This document shows positions 38,549 through 47,178 of a DNA stretch of 64,000 bases, piece after piece. Under the pieces are notes generated by a model. It did no database searches, was not told where the DNA came from, and was given only the letters and a program-made list of their open reading frames with translations. Every line of letters begins with the position of its first letter. Position 1 is the stretch's first letter. The stretch is from Membranihabitans maritimus (GTDB taxonomy: Bacteria; Bacteroidota; Bacteroidia; Chitinophagales; Saprospiraceae): positions 1 to 64,000 of the forward strand of contig NZ_JAJSLW010000008.1 of assembly GCF_021729145.1 (NCBI RefSeq), written 5' to 3'. Made by a program: the position numbers and the translations under genes.

Positions 38549-39775
38549 ATGAAAATAGGTATTATCAAAGAGCGAAAGATCCCCGGGGATGAAAGGGTTC
38601 CACTTAATCCGGAACAATGTGCTTTTATTAAAAAGGAGTTTGGGCAGGAAATCGTAGTAGAAAAATCACTTCATCGATGTTTTTCGGATCGAGAGTATGA
38701 AAAAGCCGGTGTACAATTAGTCGATGATGTGACCGATTGCGATGTGTTATTGGGAGTAAAAGAAGTACCTATTGATCATTTAATCCCTAATACGTCTTAT
38801 TTTTTCTTTTCACATACGTATAAAAAGCAACCCTATAACAGGGGTTTATTGCAGTCGATACTGAAAAAGAATATCCGTCTCATAGATTATGAATTGCTTA
38901 AGGATAAGAAAGGAAAACGACTGATCGCTTTTGGTTTTTTTGCGGGGATGGTAGGTGCTCATAATGCATTGTATACCTATGGACAACGAACAGGAGAGTT
39001 TGCACTAGGTAGAATGAAAGACGCTTTTGATTATGCAGAAGTCAGGGATAACTATAAAAAATATCAGTGGTCTCCTGTAAAAATTGTCCTTACGGGCAAA
39101 GGTCGAGTAGGTCAAGGTGCGGCCAAAGTGTTGAATGATATGGGGATAAAAGCAGTAAATCCGGACGAATTTTTGAAGGAAGAATTTGACGAAGCAGTAT
39201 ACACAGTAATTGATTTTGACCGATATGCGAGAAAAAAAGACGGACGGGAATTTTCAGCGGCAGAATTTTTTGCAAACCCAGAAATGTTTGAATCAGCATT
39301 TGAACCATTTACCCATGTAGCTGATATTATGATCAATGGTATCTATTGGGACAATAATGCCCCGGCTTTTTTTACAAAAGAGGAAATGAAATCAGGCCTC
39401 TTCAACCTGAAAGTTATAGCTGATGTTACTTGTGATATTGCTCCGGTAGCATCCATCCCGTCCACTCTAAGGGCAACTACCATCGCAGACCCGGTATTTG
39501 GGTACGATGCTAAAGAAGAGGTAGAGGTAGCACCCTTTCAGGAGGGGACAATAGATATGATGACCATTGACAATCTGCCCAATGAGCTTCCCCGGGATGC
39601 AAGTACATCATTCGGGGAACAATTTATTGAATATATTTTCCCTTTAATCAGGTCTGAGTTATTTGATAAAGGTGTCTTACTGCAGGCTACTATCGCCCGG
39701 GACGGAGAACTGGGACCAGATTATCAATATTTGAAGGACTACGTTGAAGGAGGCAATAGCAAATCGGATAATTAA
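38549..39775 (+). CDS. Saccharopine dehydrogenase-like NAD(P)-dependent oxidoreductase (LYS1 type)
   Basis: The 408-residue protein has the alanine-dehydrogenase/PNT N-terminal domain (MKIGIIKERKIPGDERVPLNPEQ) followed by a Rossmann region (KIVLTGKGRVGQGAAKVL). The block DVTCDIAPVASIPSTLRATTIADPVFGYD is close to the fungal LYS1 saccharopine dehydrogenase active region, so an imino-acid (lysine or related) dehydrogenase is likely. Bacteroidota mostly use the diaminopimelate route, so the true substrate is open. The last codons (KSDN-stop) lie inside a 14-base direct repeat that continues beyond the gene, suggesting that the 3' end has been reshaped by repeat expansion. Confidence 0.78.
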   Translation: MKIGIIKERKIPGDERVPLNPEQCAFIKKEFGQEIVVEKSLHRCFSDREYEKAGVQLVDDVTDCDVLLGVKEVPIDHLIPNTSYFFFSHTYKKQPYNRGLLQSILKKNIRLIDYELLKDKKGKRLIAFGFFAGMVGAHNALYTYGQRTGEFALGRMKDAFDYAEVRDNYKKYQWSPVKIVLTGKGRVGQGAAKVLNDMGIKAVNPDEFLKEEFDEAVYTVIDFDRYARKKDGREFSAAEFFANPEMFESAFEPFTHVADIMINGIYWDNNAPAFFTKEEMKSGLFNLKVIADVTCDIAPVASIPSTLRATTIADPVFGYDAKEEVEVAPFQEGTIDMMTIDNLPNELPRDASTSFGEQFIEYIFPLIRSELFDKGVLLQATIARDGELGPDYQYLKDYVEGGNSKSDN

Positions 39776-39833
39776 GAATCCTACAATGATAAATCGGATA
39801 ATTACGAATTAATGAATGAGGAATCGGTCAATT
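39761..39833. repeat. 30-base period repeat overlapping a stop codon
   Basis: AAATCGGATAATTA occurs at 39761-39774 and 39791-39804, and a degenerate copy (GAATCGGTCAATT) at 39821-39833. The spacing is exactly 30 bases each time. The first copy contains the stop codon of the preceding gene. The following bases to about 39893 continue as loosely repeated ATTG/TAATT words. Confidence 0.75.
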
Positions 39834-39937
39834 GTATAATTCTACATTGATTTATTGAGCATTGTATGATTGAATCATTGCACAATTGACGTAAGCTTAT
39901 TATATTACCAGTCTATTTATTAATAATAAAAAGAGTT

Positions 39938-40465
39938 ATGGAAAAAGTCTTGGGTGTAGGATCACGCGTACGCCATCCCATGTATGGAAAGGGGGTAATT
40001 ACAGCTTTAAATCAAAGTACTTACGATGTTTGTTTTATTGATAGTGGGATAAAACCCATTGGAAAAAACTATGACAATTGGGATGTGATTGAAGAAATAA
40101 AAGCCGGTGCGTCTATCTCAATGAATACCCTTGAAAAAAGTATTGAAAAGGTCTTGATTGCTAACGATCTTTTGCCTGCGGAAGTGGAATTAGCAAATAA
40201 ATGGGAAGGGGGAATGTTGGAAATCAAGTCGCCCGGCGATACTGTGAAATCTAAAGAAATTCCCATTACTACTTTTTTTCACAAAATCGTAATGGTACGT
40301 GATCGTATCCGGGTGATGGAACAACGAATCAATGCAAGTAAAGGGTTGACCGATGAAGAAAAGGTGAACCTACAACAATACATCACTCGAATTTACGGTA
40401 GCCTGACTACTTTCAATGTACTGTTCCAGGATAAAGAAGATTATTTCAAAGGAGAGGGGAAGTAA
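39938..40465 (+). CDS. Conserved-looking hypothetical protein with an SH3/Tudor-like start
   Basis: The 175-residue soluble protein begins GVGSRVRHPMYGKGVITALNQSTYDVCF, which resembles the small SH3/Tudor-like fold at the end of UvrD/PcrA helicases. The rest is helical and charged (FFHKIVMVRDRIRVMEQRINASKGLTDEEK). No catalytic motif is visible. It stands alone between the saccharopine dehydrogenase-like gene and convergent purC. The function is unknown; nucleic-acid or RNA-polymerase binding is only a guess from the N-terminus. Confidence 0.7.
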   Translation: MEKVLGVGSRVRHPMYGKGVITALNQSTYDVCFIDSGIKPIGKNYDNWDVIEEIKAGASISMNTLEKSIEKVLIANDLLPAEVELANKWEGGMLEIKSPGDTVKSKEIPITTFFHKIVMVRDRIRVMEQRINASKGLTDEEKVNLQQYITRIYGSLTTFNVLFQDKEDYFKGEGK

Positions 40466-40550
40466 TGAAGCCGGGGAGGCAGGAGTCTGGAGATCGAAAT
40501 CAGGAGTCTGAAGACCGGAGCTTGAAGTTGGGAGCCCTGAGTCGGAAGTC
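40466..40550. repeat. Degenerate purine-rich repeat tract after a stop codon
   Basis: The tract starts directly after the TAA at 40463-40465. A 17-base word CAGGAGTCTGGAGATCG (40480-40496) is repeated with two changes as CAGGAGTCTGAAGACCG (40501-40517). Looser GGAGTC/GAAGTC words continue to about 40550, just before the end of convergent purC. Confidence 0.65.
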
Positions 40551-40567
40551 CAAAAAAACTACTAAAC

Positions 40568-41512
40568 TCATTTATTTTCTGCCAACCAATTTTCCACATT
40601 GGTTTGAATACGGTCCTCGATATTGCTGGTGTCGGCTTTTTCAAATTTTTGGCCAGTTACTTTTTCGTAGAGCTCAATATATCGCTGGCTTACAATTCTG
40701 ACAAATTTGTCCGGCATTTCTGGCATTTTTTGCCCGTCCAATCCCTGAAAGCCATTCTCCATTAACCATTCACGTACAAACTCTTTACTTAGCTGCTTTT
40801 GTTTTTCTCCTTTTAGTTGACGATCTGAATATCCTTCGGAGTAGAAAAATCGAGAACTATCAGGGGTGTGTATTTCATCAATTAGGTAAATTTTACCTTC
40901 GTGAAATCCAAATTCATATTTGGTATCAACTAATATTAGGCCTTGTTTGGCAGCTAATTGGGTGCCTCTATCAAATAAGGCCAGGGAAAATTTCTCCAAT
41001 TGATTGAGTATATCTTCAGACACAATCTTATTTTTCAAGATGCCTTCTCTTGAAATATCTTCATCATGTCCTTCTTCCGCTTTGGTAGCAGGTGTAATTA
41101 TGGGGCTTGGAAATTGATCGTTCTCTTTCATTCCTTCGGGCATGGGAACACCACAAATCATTCGTTTACCATCTCTGTATTCTCTCCAGGCATGACCGGC
41201 GAGATAACCTCTCACTACCATTTCTAGTTTTATCGGGTCACATTTTAGGCCGATGGATACGTTAGGATCCGGACTGCCTAGTAACCAATTGGGAACAATG
41301 TCCTCGGTTTTTTTTAGAAAGTAAGCGGCTGTTTGGTTCAATACCTGGCCTTTAAATGGGATAGGTTTGGGCAGTATATGATCAAATGCCGAGATTCGGT
41401 CGGTTGCTATCATTAATAACCTTTCGCCAAGATCATAAACGTCCCTGACTTTTCCGTGGTAGATTTTATCTTCGCGAGCAAATGAAAAATTAGTACGTTG
41501 AATGGCATTCAT
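40568..41512 (-). CDS. purC: Phosphoribosylaminoimidazole-succinocarboxamide synthase (SAICAR synthase)
   Basis: The 314-residue enzyme catalyses the ATP-dependent joining of aspartate to CAIR in purine synthesis. It is the longer SAICAR synthase type also seen in eukaryotes and Bacteroidota rather than the 237-residue E. coli form. Signatures are [12 protein letters not shown] (ATP loop), [21 protein letters not shown], and [12 protein letters not shown] with metal/ATP residues near ligand strand [11 protein letters not shown]. It lies 15 bases after a Nudix-like gene on the same strand and probably shares its promoter. Confidence 0.97.
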   Translation of the reverse strand: MNAIQRTNFSFAREDKIYHGKVRDVYDLGERLLMIATDRISAFDHILPKPIPFKGQVLNQTAAYFLKKTEDIVPNWLLGSPDPNVSIGLKCDPIKLEMVVRGYLAGHAWREYRDGKRMICGVPMPEGMKENDQFPSPIITPATKAEEGHDEDISREGILKNKIVSEDILNQLEKFSLALFDRGTQLAAKQGLILVDTKYEFGFHEGKIYLIDEIHTPDSSRFFYSEGYSDRQLKGEKQKQLSKEFVREWLMENGFQGLDGQKMPEMPDKFVRIVSQRYIELYEKVTGQKFEKADTSNIEDRIQTNVENWLAENK

Positions 41513-41527
41513 ATAGGAAAAAGTAGA

Positions 41528-41950
41528 CTAAATATTTTCTACAGAATTCTTATCTGACAAGATGTCTTTCAGTTCTTTGAGTTTGGCATATTCGTGGGGA
41601 AGTACTCTCTTGACAGCGTCTTTTATGGAAACATAAGAGGCGTCATCAAATTCAGTGATATAGTCTTTTAGCCTCTTTTTTACATATTTCATATCATTGA
41701 GTATCATTGAACGGAAAGAAGGTAGGTCTTTTTCATCTTTTTCAACGGCTACTGTTCGGGAATCAGCCGGAACCTTTTCCGTTTCTTCCAGATGAATTAT
41801 GTCTTCACTCATCTCAGAGGGCTGTACAAAACCATTGGGTAATGACCATTTTTGTCCATCGGGATCCCCTTCGTCTTTAATCAATAAAATTTCGAGACCT
41901 TTTTCTGCCATCCTGTAGATGACTACCTTTGCCAAATCTTTAACACTCAT
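41528..41950 (-). CDS. Nudix-like protein lacking the Nudix box
   Basis: The 140-residue protein opens like a Nudix domain: LAKVVIYRMAEKGLEILLIKDEG, then KWSLPNGFVQPSEM in place of the usual WxxPGGxxExGE. The following Nudix box (GX5EX7REUXEEXGU) is missing; the sequence reads DIIHLEETEKVPADSRTVAVEKDE instead. Hydrolase activity is therefore unlikely. The C-terminal part (YISIKDAVKRVLPHEYAKLKEL-like) could be a binding helix. It is the first gene of a pair with purC, suggesting a non-enzymatic sensor or regulator of nucleotide state. That role is inference. Confidence 0.65.
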   Translation of the reverse strand: MSVKDLAKVVIYRMAEKGLEILLIKDEGDPDGQKWSLPNGFVQPSEMSEDIIHLEETEKVPADSRTVAVEKDEKDLPSFRSMILNDMKYVKKRLKDYITEFDDASYVSIKDAVKRVLPHEYAKLKELKDILSDKNSVENI

Positions 41951-41987
41951 TAAGTACTGAATTGCCGCTTTAAAATTATTCCAATTC

Positions 41988-41995
41988 CAAATATA
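41988..41995 (-). promoter_or_regulatory. Candidate -7 box for the Nudix-like/purC pair
   Basis: TATATTTG on the minus strand fits TAnnTTTG and lies 38 bases before the Nudix-like start. Confidence 0.5.
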
Positions 41996-42060
41996 GTTAA
42001 ATTATTGTAAACATATTGAGGAAGATAAAATTTTAGGAAATTTGCCTGTACCCTGCAGCA

Positions 42061-42765
42061 CTACTTTTGCGTACTGTGTTTTGCAAGATAAATATCCAGC
42101 ATCAATTTTCCTGCAAGGACTTTAAACACGATTAGATTATGTGTATCCATCTCTTCGTAAGCTTCCATTGCCCGGGGGAATGGCAATTCCCAATCTTCAG
42201 GTGATTTTACGGCACCCAGTATCATTCCATCTTCATTTAAAATGTCTGTTTTATTAAATTTTTCACTTCCATATTTACCGAAAATCCGTTTAATTTTTGG
42301 ATTGAGGAATCGTCCCTTTTTATCTATTAATCCTAGTAATTCGCCGTTAATATATATCTTGTTTTTGGGGTCACATAATATCTCGTGATTTTTTGTGATC
42401 ATGATGGTAAATCCGTTTTTCTTTTTTCCAGATGGGATTTTATGTTGAACAATCATCATGTTTTCCTGGTAGATGGATGTGAAAATACCCCGAAAGGAAT
42501 ATCCGAATCCTTTTCGTTCTGATTTTTGAAATATATGGTAGGACATAAGGTCTATTTCTTTGCCTGTCCATGAAACGAGCTTTGGAATTTCCTCTTTATA
42601 GATTTTTCTGGTTTTTTCTAATTCCTTTTTTATCGTTTCCAGTGAGGTTTTACCGAAATAAATCTTGTTAATAATAAAGATTGATATCAATAATCCAAGT
42701 AAAAAAAACAACAGCATATCATTAAAATATTGCCGGGAAAAATACAAATCCCGTCGTTTAACCAA
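42061..42765 (-). CDS. Membrane-anchored hypothetical protein
   Basis: The protein has one N-terminal membrane helix (MLLFFLLGLLISIFII), a short charged coiled region (SLETIKKELEKTRKIYKEEI) and a soluble domain that may be LURP-one/Tubby-like (GEIL-type repeats: EILCDPKNKIYINGELLGLIDKKGRFL). This last resemblance is weak. The longest frame starts at TTG 42765; the ATG at 42717 would start the product right at the membrane helix and is equally plausible. No operon partner is evident, and the function is unknown. Confidence 0.6.
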   Translation of the reverse strand: MVKRRDLYFSRQYFNDMLLFFLLGLLISIFIINKIYFGKTSLETIKKELEKTRKIYKEEIPKLVSWTGKEIDLMSYHIFQKSERKGFGYSFRGIFTSIYQENMMIVQHKIPSGKKKNGFTIMITKNHEILCDPKNKIYINGELLGLIDKKGRFLNPKIKRIFGKYGSEKFNKTDILNEDGMILGAVKSPEDWELPFPRAMEAYEEMDTHNLIVFKVLAGKLMLDIYLAKHSTQK

Positions 42766-43005
42766 AAATTCTTATCCCGAAATATTCATAGTTTTGCTAT
42801 AAATAATACCTAATCCTCAAAACATTTGCATTTCGGTGATTAGTATAACTCAGGACTCGAAAGGAAGTTTCAAAATATTTTCAATTTGAAATCAGTAGGT
42901 AGCCTACGATAGTGAAAGTTATGAGCAAATATTCTTAATAATCTACCTTCTCCTATAGCCAGGGGGGAAATATTTTTGAAAATTCCGAACGAAAACAATG
43001 TAATA

Positions 43006-43035
43006 TAAAAAAAGCCCTGTTGAAATTACAGAGCT
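43006..43035 (-). terminator. Intrinsic terminator of pnp
   Basis: On the minus strand AGCTCTGT / ACAGGGCT pair over a 7-base loop (one T-G pair) and are followed by seven T's. It lies 26 bases beyond the pnp stop. Confidence 0.85.
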
Positions 43036-43060
43036 TTTTATTTTTTTGATTAGTATCGTA

Positions 43061-45268
43061 TTATCTTCGACCACCTCCCCGGTTTCCACGATTTTGGTTC
43101 CGGTTATTACCGTGATCTCTGTCGTCATTGTTTCCACTGCGTTCTGGTCTGGGCATCAATGCTTTTCTACTTAATTTAAGTTTTCCATTTCTGGAGTCGA
43201 TACCGACTAATTTAACTTTTACAGCATCGCCCATACTAAAGACATCTTCTACTTTGTCCACCCGGCTATGCGAAAATTCAGAAATGTGCAATAATCCGTT
43301 TTTGCCGTTGAATTCAACTACCACCCCAAATGGAAGCATTTCTGTAACTTTTGCTTCATAGGTTTCTCCAACCGTCGGTACAAAAGTGATTTGAGCGATC
43401 CTCCGTTTGGCTTCTTCTATATCGTCTTTATTCGAACTGGCAATTTGAACAATTCCCTTTTCGTCCACTTCTTCTATAGTAATTACAGTATTGGTTTCGT
43501 TCTGTAGTTCCTGAATAATTTTACCACCCGGTCCGATAACAGCTCCAATGAAGGATTTATCAATTATGACCTGGGATATTCTAGGAGCAAATGGTTTGAG
43601 GTCTTCTCTAGGTTCGGAAATCGCCTCGGACATTTTGTCCAGAATATGTATTCTCCCTGCTTTGGCCTGCAATAGAGCTTTTTCTAATACTTCGTAGGGC
43701 AATCCGTCTATTTTGATATCCATTTGGCAGGCAGTAATACCTTTGGATGTTCCGGTGACTTTAAAGTCCATATCTCCCAATGCATCTTCATCTCCGAGGA
43801 TATCGGATAAAACTACAATGTCGTCACCTTCTTTGATCATACCCATTGCTATGCCGGATACAGGGGCACTAACTTTTATTCCTGCGTCCATGAGTGCTAA
43901 AGACCCTGCACATACGGTAGCCATTGAAGATGAACCATTGGATTCCAGAATGTCAGAGACGATCCGGATTGTATAGGTCTCATCAGCAGGAAGTACTTTA
44001 CGCAAAGATCGCCCTGCGAGATTAGCATGGCCTACTTCTCTTCTACCTGGGCCTCTCATAGGTTTAATTTCTCCTACGGAAAAAGCCGGGAAGTTATAGT
44101 GAAGGATGAATTTTTCATTGGAATTGTCAAGGGCCGTGTCTACCATCATTTCATCGAGTTTACTACCCAATGTAAGCGAAGTAAGCGACTGTGTTTCCCC
44201 TCTTGTAAAGAGTGCTGAACCATGAGTGGTGGGAAGGAAATCTATTTCACACGAAATTTGTCGAATTTCATCCGATTTTCTTCCGTCAAGTCGTACGCCT
44301 TCTGAAACCACCATCTTTCTGATTAGTTCTTTCTTAAGCTTATCAAAATACTTTGCAATAAAAGGTTCTGCTTCTTCAAAAGTCTCTTCGTCTGTCTCTT
44401 CGAGATAACTATCTTTGAGACCAGTAAGAATTTCTTCAAATTGAGCTTTTCTTTCAGCTTTTTCCAATTGACCGTGAGCTGTATCACTAATAGCCTGGGC
44501 TACCTTTTCTTGAACATAATTTTTTATTTCTTCATTTTCATCGGGCTCGGGTATTGCACGTTTATTCAATGCTTTATCACCGACTTTTTGAGCTAATTCT
44601 AACTGGGCATTACATTGCACTTTGATAGCATCATGTCCTATTTTTATAGCTTCAATTAAATCGGTTTCACTGCATTGGTCAGCTTCTCCCTCCACCATCA
44701 TTACATTGTCCTGGGTAGCAGCAACAATAATGTCCAAATCAGCATTTTCCAATGCTTCTCTTCCCGGATTGATGACATATTCTCCTGCTATTCGCGCTAC
44801 CCTAACTTCTGAAATAGGTCCATCCCAAGGAATATCGGAAACACTTAATGCTGTAGAAGCTGCCAGAGCCACCAAAGCATCCGGTAGTACATCTTCGTCA
44901 GCGGATATAAGATTGATAATTACCTGGGTTTCGTTCATATAATCATCAGGGAATAATGGTCGAATGGCTCTGTCTACTAATCTAGATGATAAAATCTCGT
45001 GATCATTGAGCCGTGCTTCTCTTCGGAAAAAATTGCCTGGAATCCTTCCAGCCGAAGCGAATTTCTCCTGATAATCTACAAATAGTGGAAAAAAGGGTTG
45101 TCCTTCTTTCGCTTCTTTCGCAGATACTACCGTACATAATAACATAGTATTGCCCATCTTAATAAGGGCAGATCCATCTGCTTGTCTTGCGAGTTTTCCT
45201 GTCTCCAGTGTAACTTCTCTGCCATCTGGCAAATTGAAGCTTTGACGAATAGGATTAAGTTGTCCCAT
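43061..45268 (-). CDS. pnp: Polyribonucleotide nucleotidyltransferase (PNPase)
   Basis: The 735-residue phosphorolytic 3'-5' exoribonuclease is involved in mRNA turnover. Two RNase PH domains are visible: the first at FNLPDGREVTLETGKLARQADGSALI with FFRREARLNDHEILSSRLVDRAIRPLFP, the second at RGETQSLTSLTLGS with MRGPGRREVGHANLAGRSL. A KH domain (SFIGAVIGPGGKIIQELQ) and an S1 domain (VGETYEAKVTEMLPFGVVVEF) follow, with a Gly/Arg/Asn-rich tail. The neighbour upstream is rpsO, the classical order, though a terminator-like hairpin separates the two genes. Confidence 0.98.
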   Translation of the reverse strand: MGQLNPIRQSFNLPDGREVTLETGKLARQADGSALIKMGNTMLLCTVVSAKEAKEGQPFFPLFVDYQEKFASAGRIPGNFFRREARLNDHEILSSRLVDRAIRPLFPDDYMNETQVIINLISADEDVLPDALVALAASTALSVSDIPWDGPISEVRVARIAGEYVINPGREALENADLDIIVAATQDNVMMVEGEADQCSETDLIEAIKIGHDAIKVQCNAQLELAQKVGDKALNKRAIPEPDENEEIKNYVQEKVAQAISDTAHGQLEKAERKAQFEEILTGLKDSYLEETDEETFEEAEPFIAKYFDKLKKELIRKMVVSEGVRLDGRKSDEIRQISCEIDFLPTTHGSALFTRGETQSLTSLTLGSKLDEMMVDTALDNSNEKFILHYNFPAFSVGEIKPMRGPGRREVGHANLAGRSLRKVLPADETYTIRIVSDILESNGSSSMATVCAGSLALMDAGIKVSAPVSGIAMGMIKEGDDIVVLSDILGDEDALGDMDFKVTGTSKGITACQMDIKIDGLPYEVLEKALLQAKAGRIHILDKMSEAISEPREDLKPFAPRISQVIIDKSFIGAVIGPGGKIIQELQNETNTVITIEEVDEKGIVQIASSNKDDIEEAKRRIAQITFVPTVGETYEAKVTEMLPFGVVVEFNGKNGLLHISEFSHSRVDKVEDVFSMGDAVKVKLVGIDSRNGKLKLSRKALMPRPERSGNNDDRDHGNNRNQNRGNRGGGRR

Positions 45269-45418
45269 AAATAATTTACATTTTTAAATGGTTAAAAAGA
45301 GGCAGGAATTTTTAGCTATTTATCGAGCCTGTTTAACTCTAATAGAAATTATTAAGAATGACTTCAGTATAGTGTTACTGAATGAAATTGAATAATATTC
45401 AACCAAAATATAAAAAAA

Positions 45419-45439
45419 AGAGTGCTTTTAAGGCACTCT
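45419..45439 (-). terminator. Intrinsic terminator of rpsO
   Basis: AGAGTGC / GCACTCT forms a perfect 7-bp stem on the minus strand with a 7-base loop, followed by a T-run (A-run on the plus strand at 45411-45419). It lies 9 bases after the rpsO stop, so rpsO can be expressed separately from pnp. Confidence 0.85.
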
Positions 45440-45447
45440 CTATGTTA

Positions 45448-45723
45448 TTATTTTCTTATTCCCAGTTTAGAAGTTAATTCCCGATATCCTTTAATATCCT
45501 TCTTCGCTAGATAGGAAAGCAATCTTCTTCTCTTACCAACTAGTGATAACAGGGATTTTCGGGAAGATTGATCTTTCGGGTTGAGTTTTAAGTGTTCTGA
45601 CAATGATTGGATCCTGTAGGTAAACAGGGCAATTTGCCCTTCTGTAGAACCCGTGTTGGTTTCAGACCCACCGTATTCCTTAAAAATTTCTTCTTTTTTC
45701 TCTTTAGTTAAATAAATACCCAT
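45448..45723 (-). CDS. rpsO: 30S ribosomal protein S15
   Basis: The 91-residue protein has the S15 pattern: GSTEGQIALFTYRIQSLSEHLKLNPKDQSSRKSLLSLVGKRRRLLSYL, whose conserved stretch contacts 16S rRNA helix 22. The length is right for the family (about 89). S15 represses its own mRNA in E. coli; whether this leader does so cannot be read here. The order rpsO-pnp is conserved widely. Confidence 0.97.
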   Translation of the reverse strand: MGIYLTKEKKEEIFKEYGGSETNTGSTEGQIALFTYRIQSLSEHLKLNPKDQSSRKSLLSLVGKRRRLLSYLAKKDIKGYRELTSKLGIRK

Positions 45724-45893
45724 AATAAAATTACCATTTTGTGATTTAAAATATCAATACACGTATAGCGCGGCGCAAAGGTAAGTTTTAATACTATGAA
45801 ATACAATTATTTCTGAAGAAATCTTTTGATTGGCTTAGGTTATGTCTATGTCACGATTGGTATTAATTCTGTATCCGGGAGTTATTTTTATTA

Positions 45894-46667
45894 TTAGCAT
45901 TCCTTGGCTTTCTTCCAGAGACGGTCCATTTCTTGCAGAGACATTTCAACCAATGGTTTTTCAGCATTCTTCTCAATAAATTCGAATCGGAATTTAAATT
46001 TCTTATTTACTTTTTCCAATGCCGACTCCGGTTCTATTTTCAAAAATCGGGCTACATTGACCAGGCTGAACATAAAGTCGCCAAATTCTTCTTCGATTTT
46101 TTCCTGAGATGGATCGGACTTATTTATTTCATCCTTGAATTCAAGTAGCTCTTCCTCTACCTTTTCTATTACCTGGTTCGTATTTTCCCATTCAAAACCT
46201 ACCTGGGCCGTTTTTTCCTGAAGACGTTGGGCTTTTATCAGGGCAGGAAGTGAATTAGGAACGCCTTCAAGAATGGATTTTTTCCCTTCTTTTAATTTAA
46301 GTTGCTCCCAGTTCTGCTTGACATCATTGTCATCATTTACGACCGTATCGCCATATATATGAGGATGTCTGTGGATAAGTTTTTCACAAATTGAATTCAA
46401 AACATCTTCTATGGTAAATGCTTTTTTCTCGGCACCAATTTTTGAATAAAAAACAATGTGTAATAATAGATCTCCCAATTCTTCTTTGATAGATGGTAAA
46501 TCCTCTTCCAACAGCGCATCTGTTAATTCGTAAGTTTCTTCTATCGTTAGATTTCTAAGGGTTTGGAAAGTTTGTTTGCGATCCCAGGGACACTTTTCCC
46601 TTAGGTCGTCCATGATGTCTAAAAGTCGGATAAATGCTATAGCTCTCGGGTCTGAAGAATGTTTCAT
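45894..46667 (-). CDS. mazG: Nucleoside triphosphate pyrophosphohydrolase MazG
   Basis: The 257-residue house-cleaning enzyme hydrolyses non-canonical NTPs to NMP and PPi. It has two MazG-type four-helix modules: CPWDRKQTFQTLRNLTIEETYELTDAL with EELGDLLLHIVFYSKIGAE, and QEKTAQVGFEWENTN with EEFGDFMFSLVNVARFL. The EExxE...ExxD metal motif is complete in both. It is monocistronic, and divergent from the small Cys-rich membrane protein gene. Confidence 0.95.
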   Translation of the reverse strand: MKHSSDPRAIAFIRLLDIMDDLREKCPWDRKQTFQTLRNLTIEETYELTDALLEEDLPSIKEELGDLLLHIVFYSKIGAEKKAFTIEDVLNSICEKLIHRHPHIYGDTVVNDDNDVKQNWEQLKLKEGKKSILEGVPNSLPALIKAQRLQEKTAQVGFEWENTNQVIEKVEEELLEFKDEINKSDPSQEKIEEEFGDFMFSLVNVARFLKIEPESALEKVNKKFKFRFEFIEKNAEKPLVEMSLQEMDRLWKKAKEC

Positions 46668-46838
46668 GAAAGAATTTTAAAAATGTCAACTAAATGTAGT
46701 TTAATTGGTATAGTACCAGGAAAAATTTTAATAAAAAGTACTTATTTCCCAATAATTAAATCACTTCAATTTATAGATCTTGTAATAAAGCTCTTTCCTA
46801 AAATTAGGTTAATAAACTCGATTTTCAAGGATTTCAAA

Positions 46839-46846
46839 TATATTTG
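46839..46846 (+). promoter_or_regulatory. Candidate -7 box for the small Cys-rich membrane protein
   Basis: TATATTTG fits TAnnTTTG. It lies 60 bases before the ATG at 46907 and overlaps the alternative upstream ATG at 46844, which argues for the later start. Confidence 0.5.
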
Positions 46847-46906
46847 CAAATTGAAAAACTAATTGACAAGTCATCTTGTTCTAGTTATACATTAAAAAGA
46901 CAAATT

Positions 46907-47116
46907 ATGTCAGATTTCTTGCAGACACTACTTATCGTATTTACTATTTTTGGAGTCTCTTTTTTACTGATTAATATCAGGCATATTGTAAAAGGAGAGG
47001 AGTTCAGGGGGACTTGTGCCAACAATAATCCTATGTTACAAAGCAAGGTGGGTGAATGTACTGTGTGTGGCAAGAAACCGGGAGAAGAATGTGCAGATCC
47101 CGAATTATCTAAATAA
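46907..47116 (+). CDS. Small membrane protein with a Cys-rich tail (NqrM/DUF539-like)
   Basis: The 69-residue protein has one N-terminal membrane helix (LQTLLIVFTIFGVSFLLINI) and a soluble tail with four Cys (FRGTCANNN, ECTVCGKKPGEEC). This layout resembles NqrM, a small maturation factor thought to deliver iron to the Na+-translocating NADH:quinone reductase. In Bacteroidota, similar proteins are annotated only as membrane or secreted proteins. The start at 46907 is chosen because it begins at the helix and follows a -7 box; 46844 would add 21 residues. No nqr genes are in the window, so the link is inference. Confidence 0.72.
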   Translation: MSDFLQTLLIVFTIFGVSFLLINIRHIVKGEEFRGTCANNNPMLQSKVGECTVCGKKPGEECADPELSK

Positions 47117-47178
47117 CAAATCAAACCGGTATCAGGACTTTATAAATACGAATCTTTTACCATATTCCATTGTGACTA

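Noticed and set aside
42943-43137. 64-codon minus-strand frame at the end of pnp
   Set aside because: It overlaps pnp in another frame and runs through the pnp terminator.
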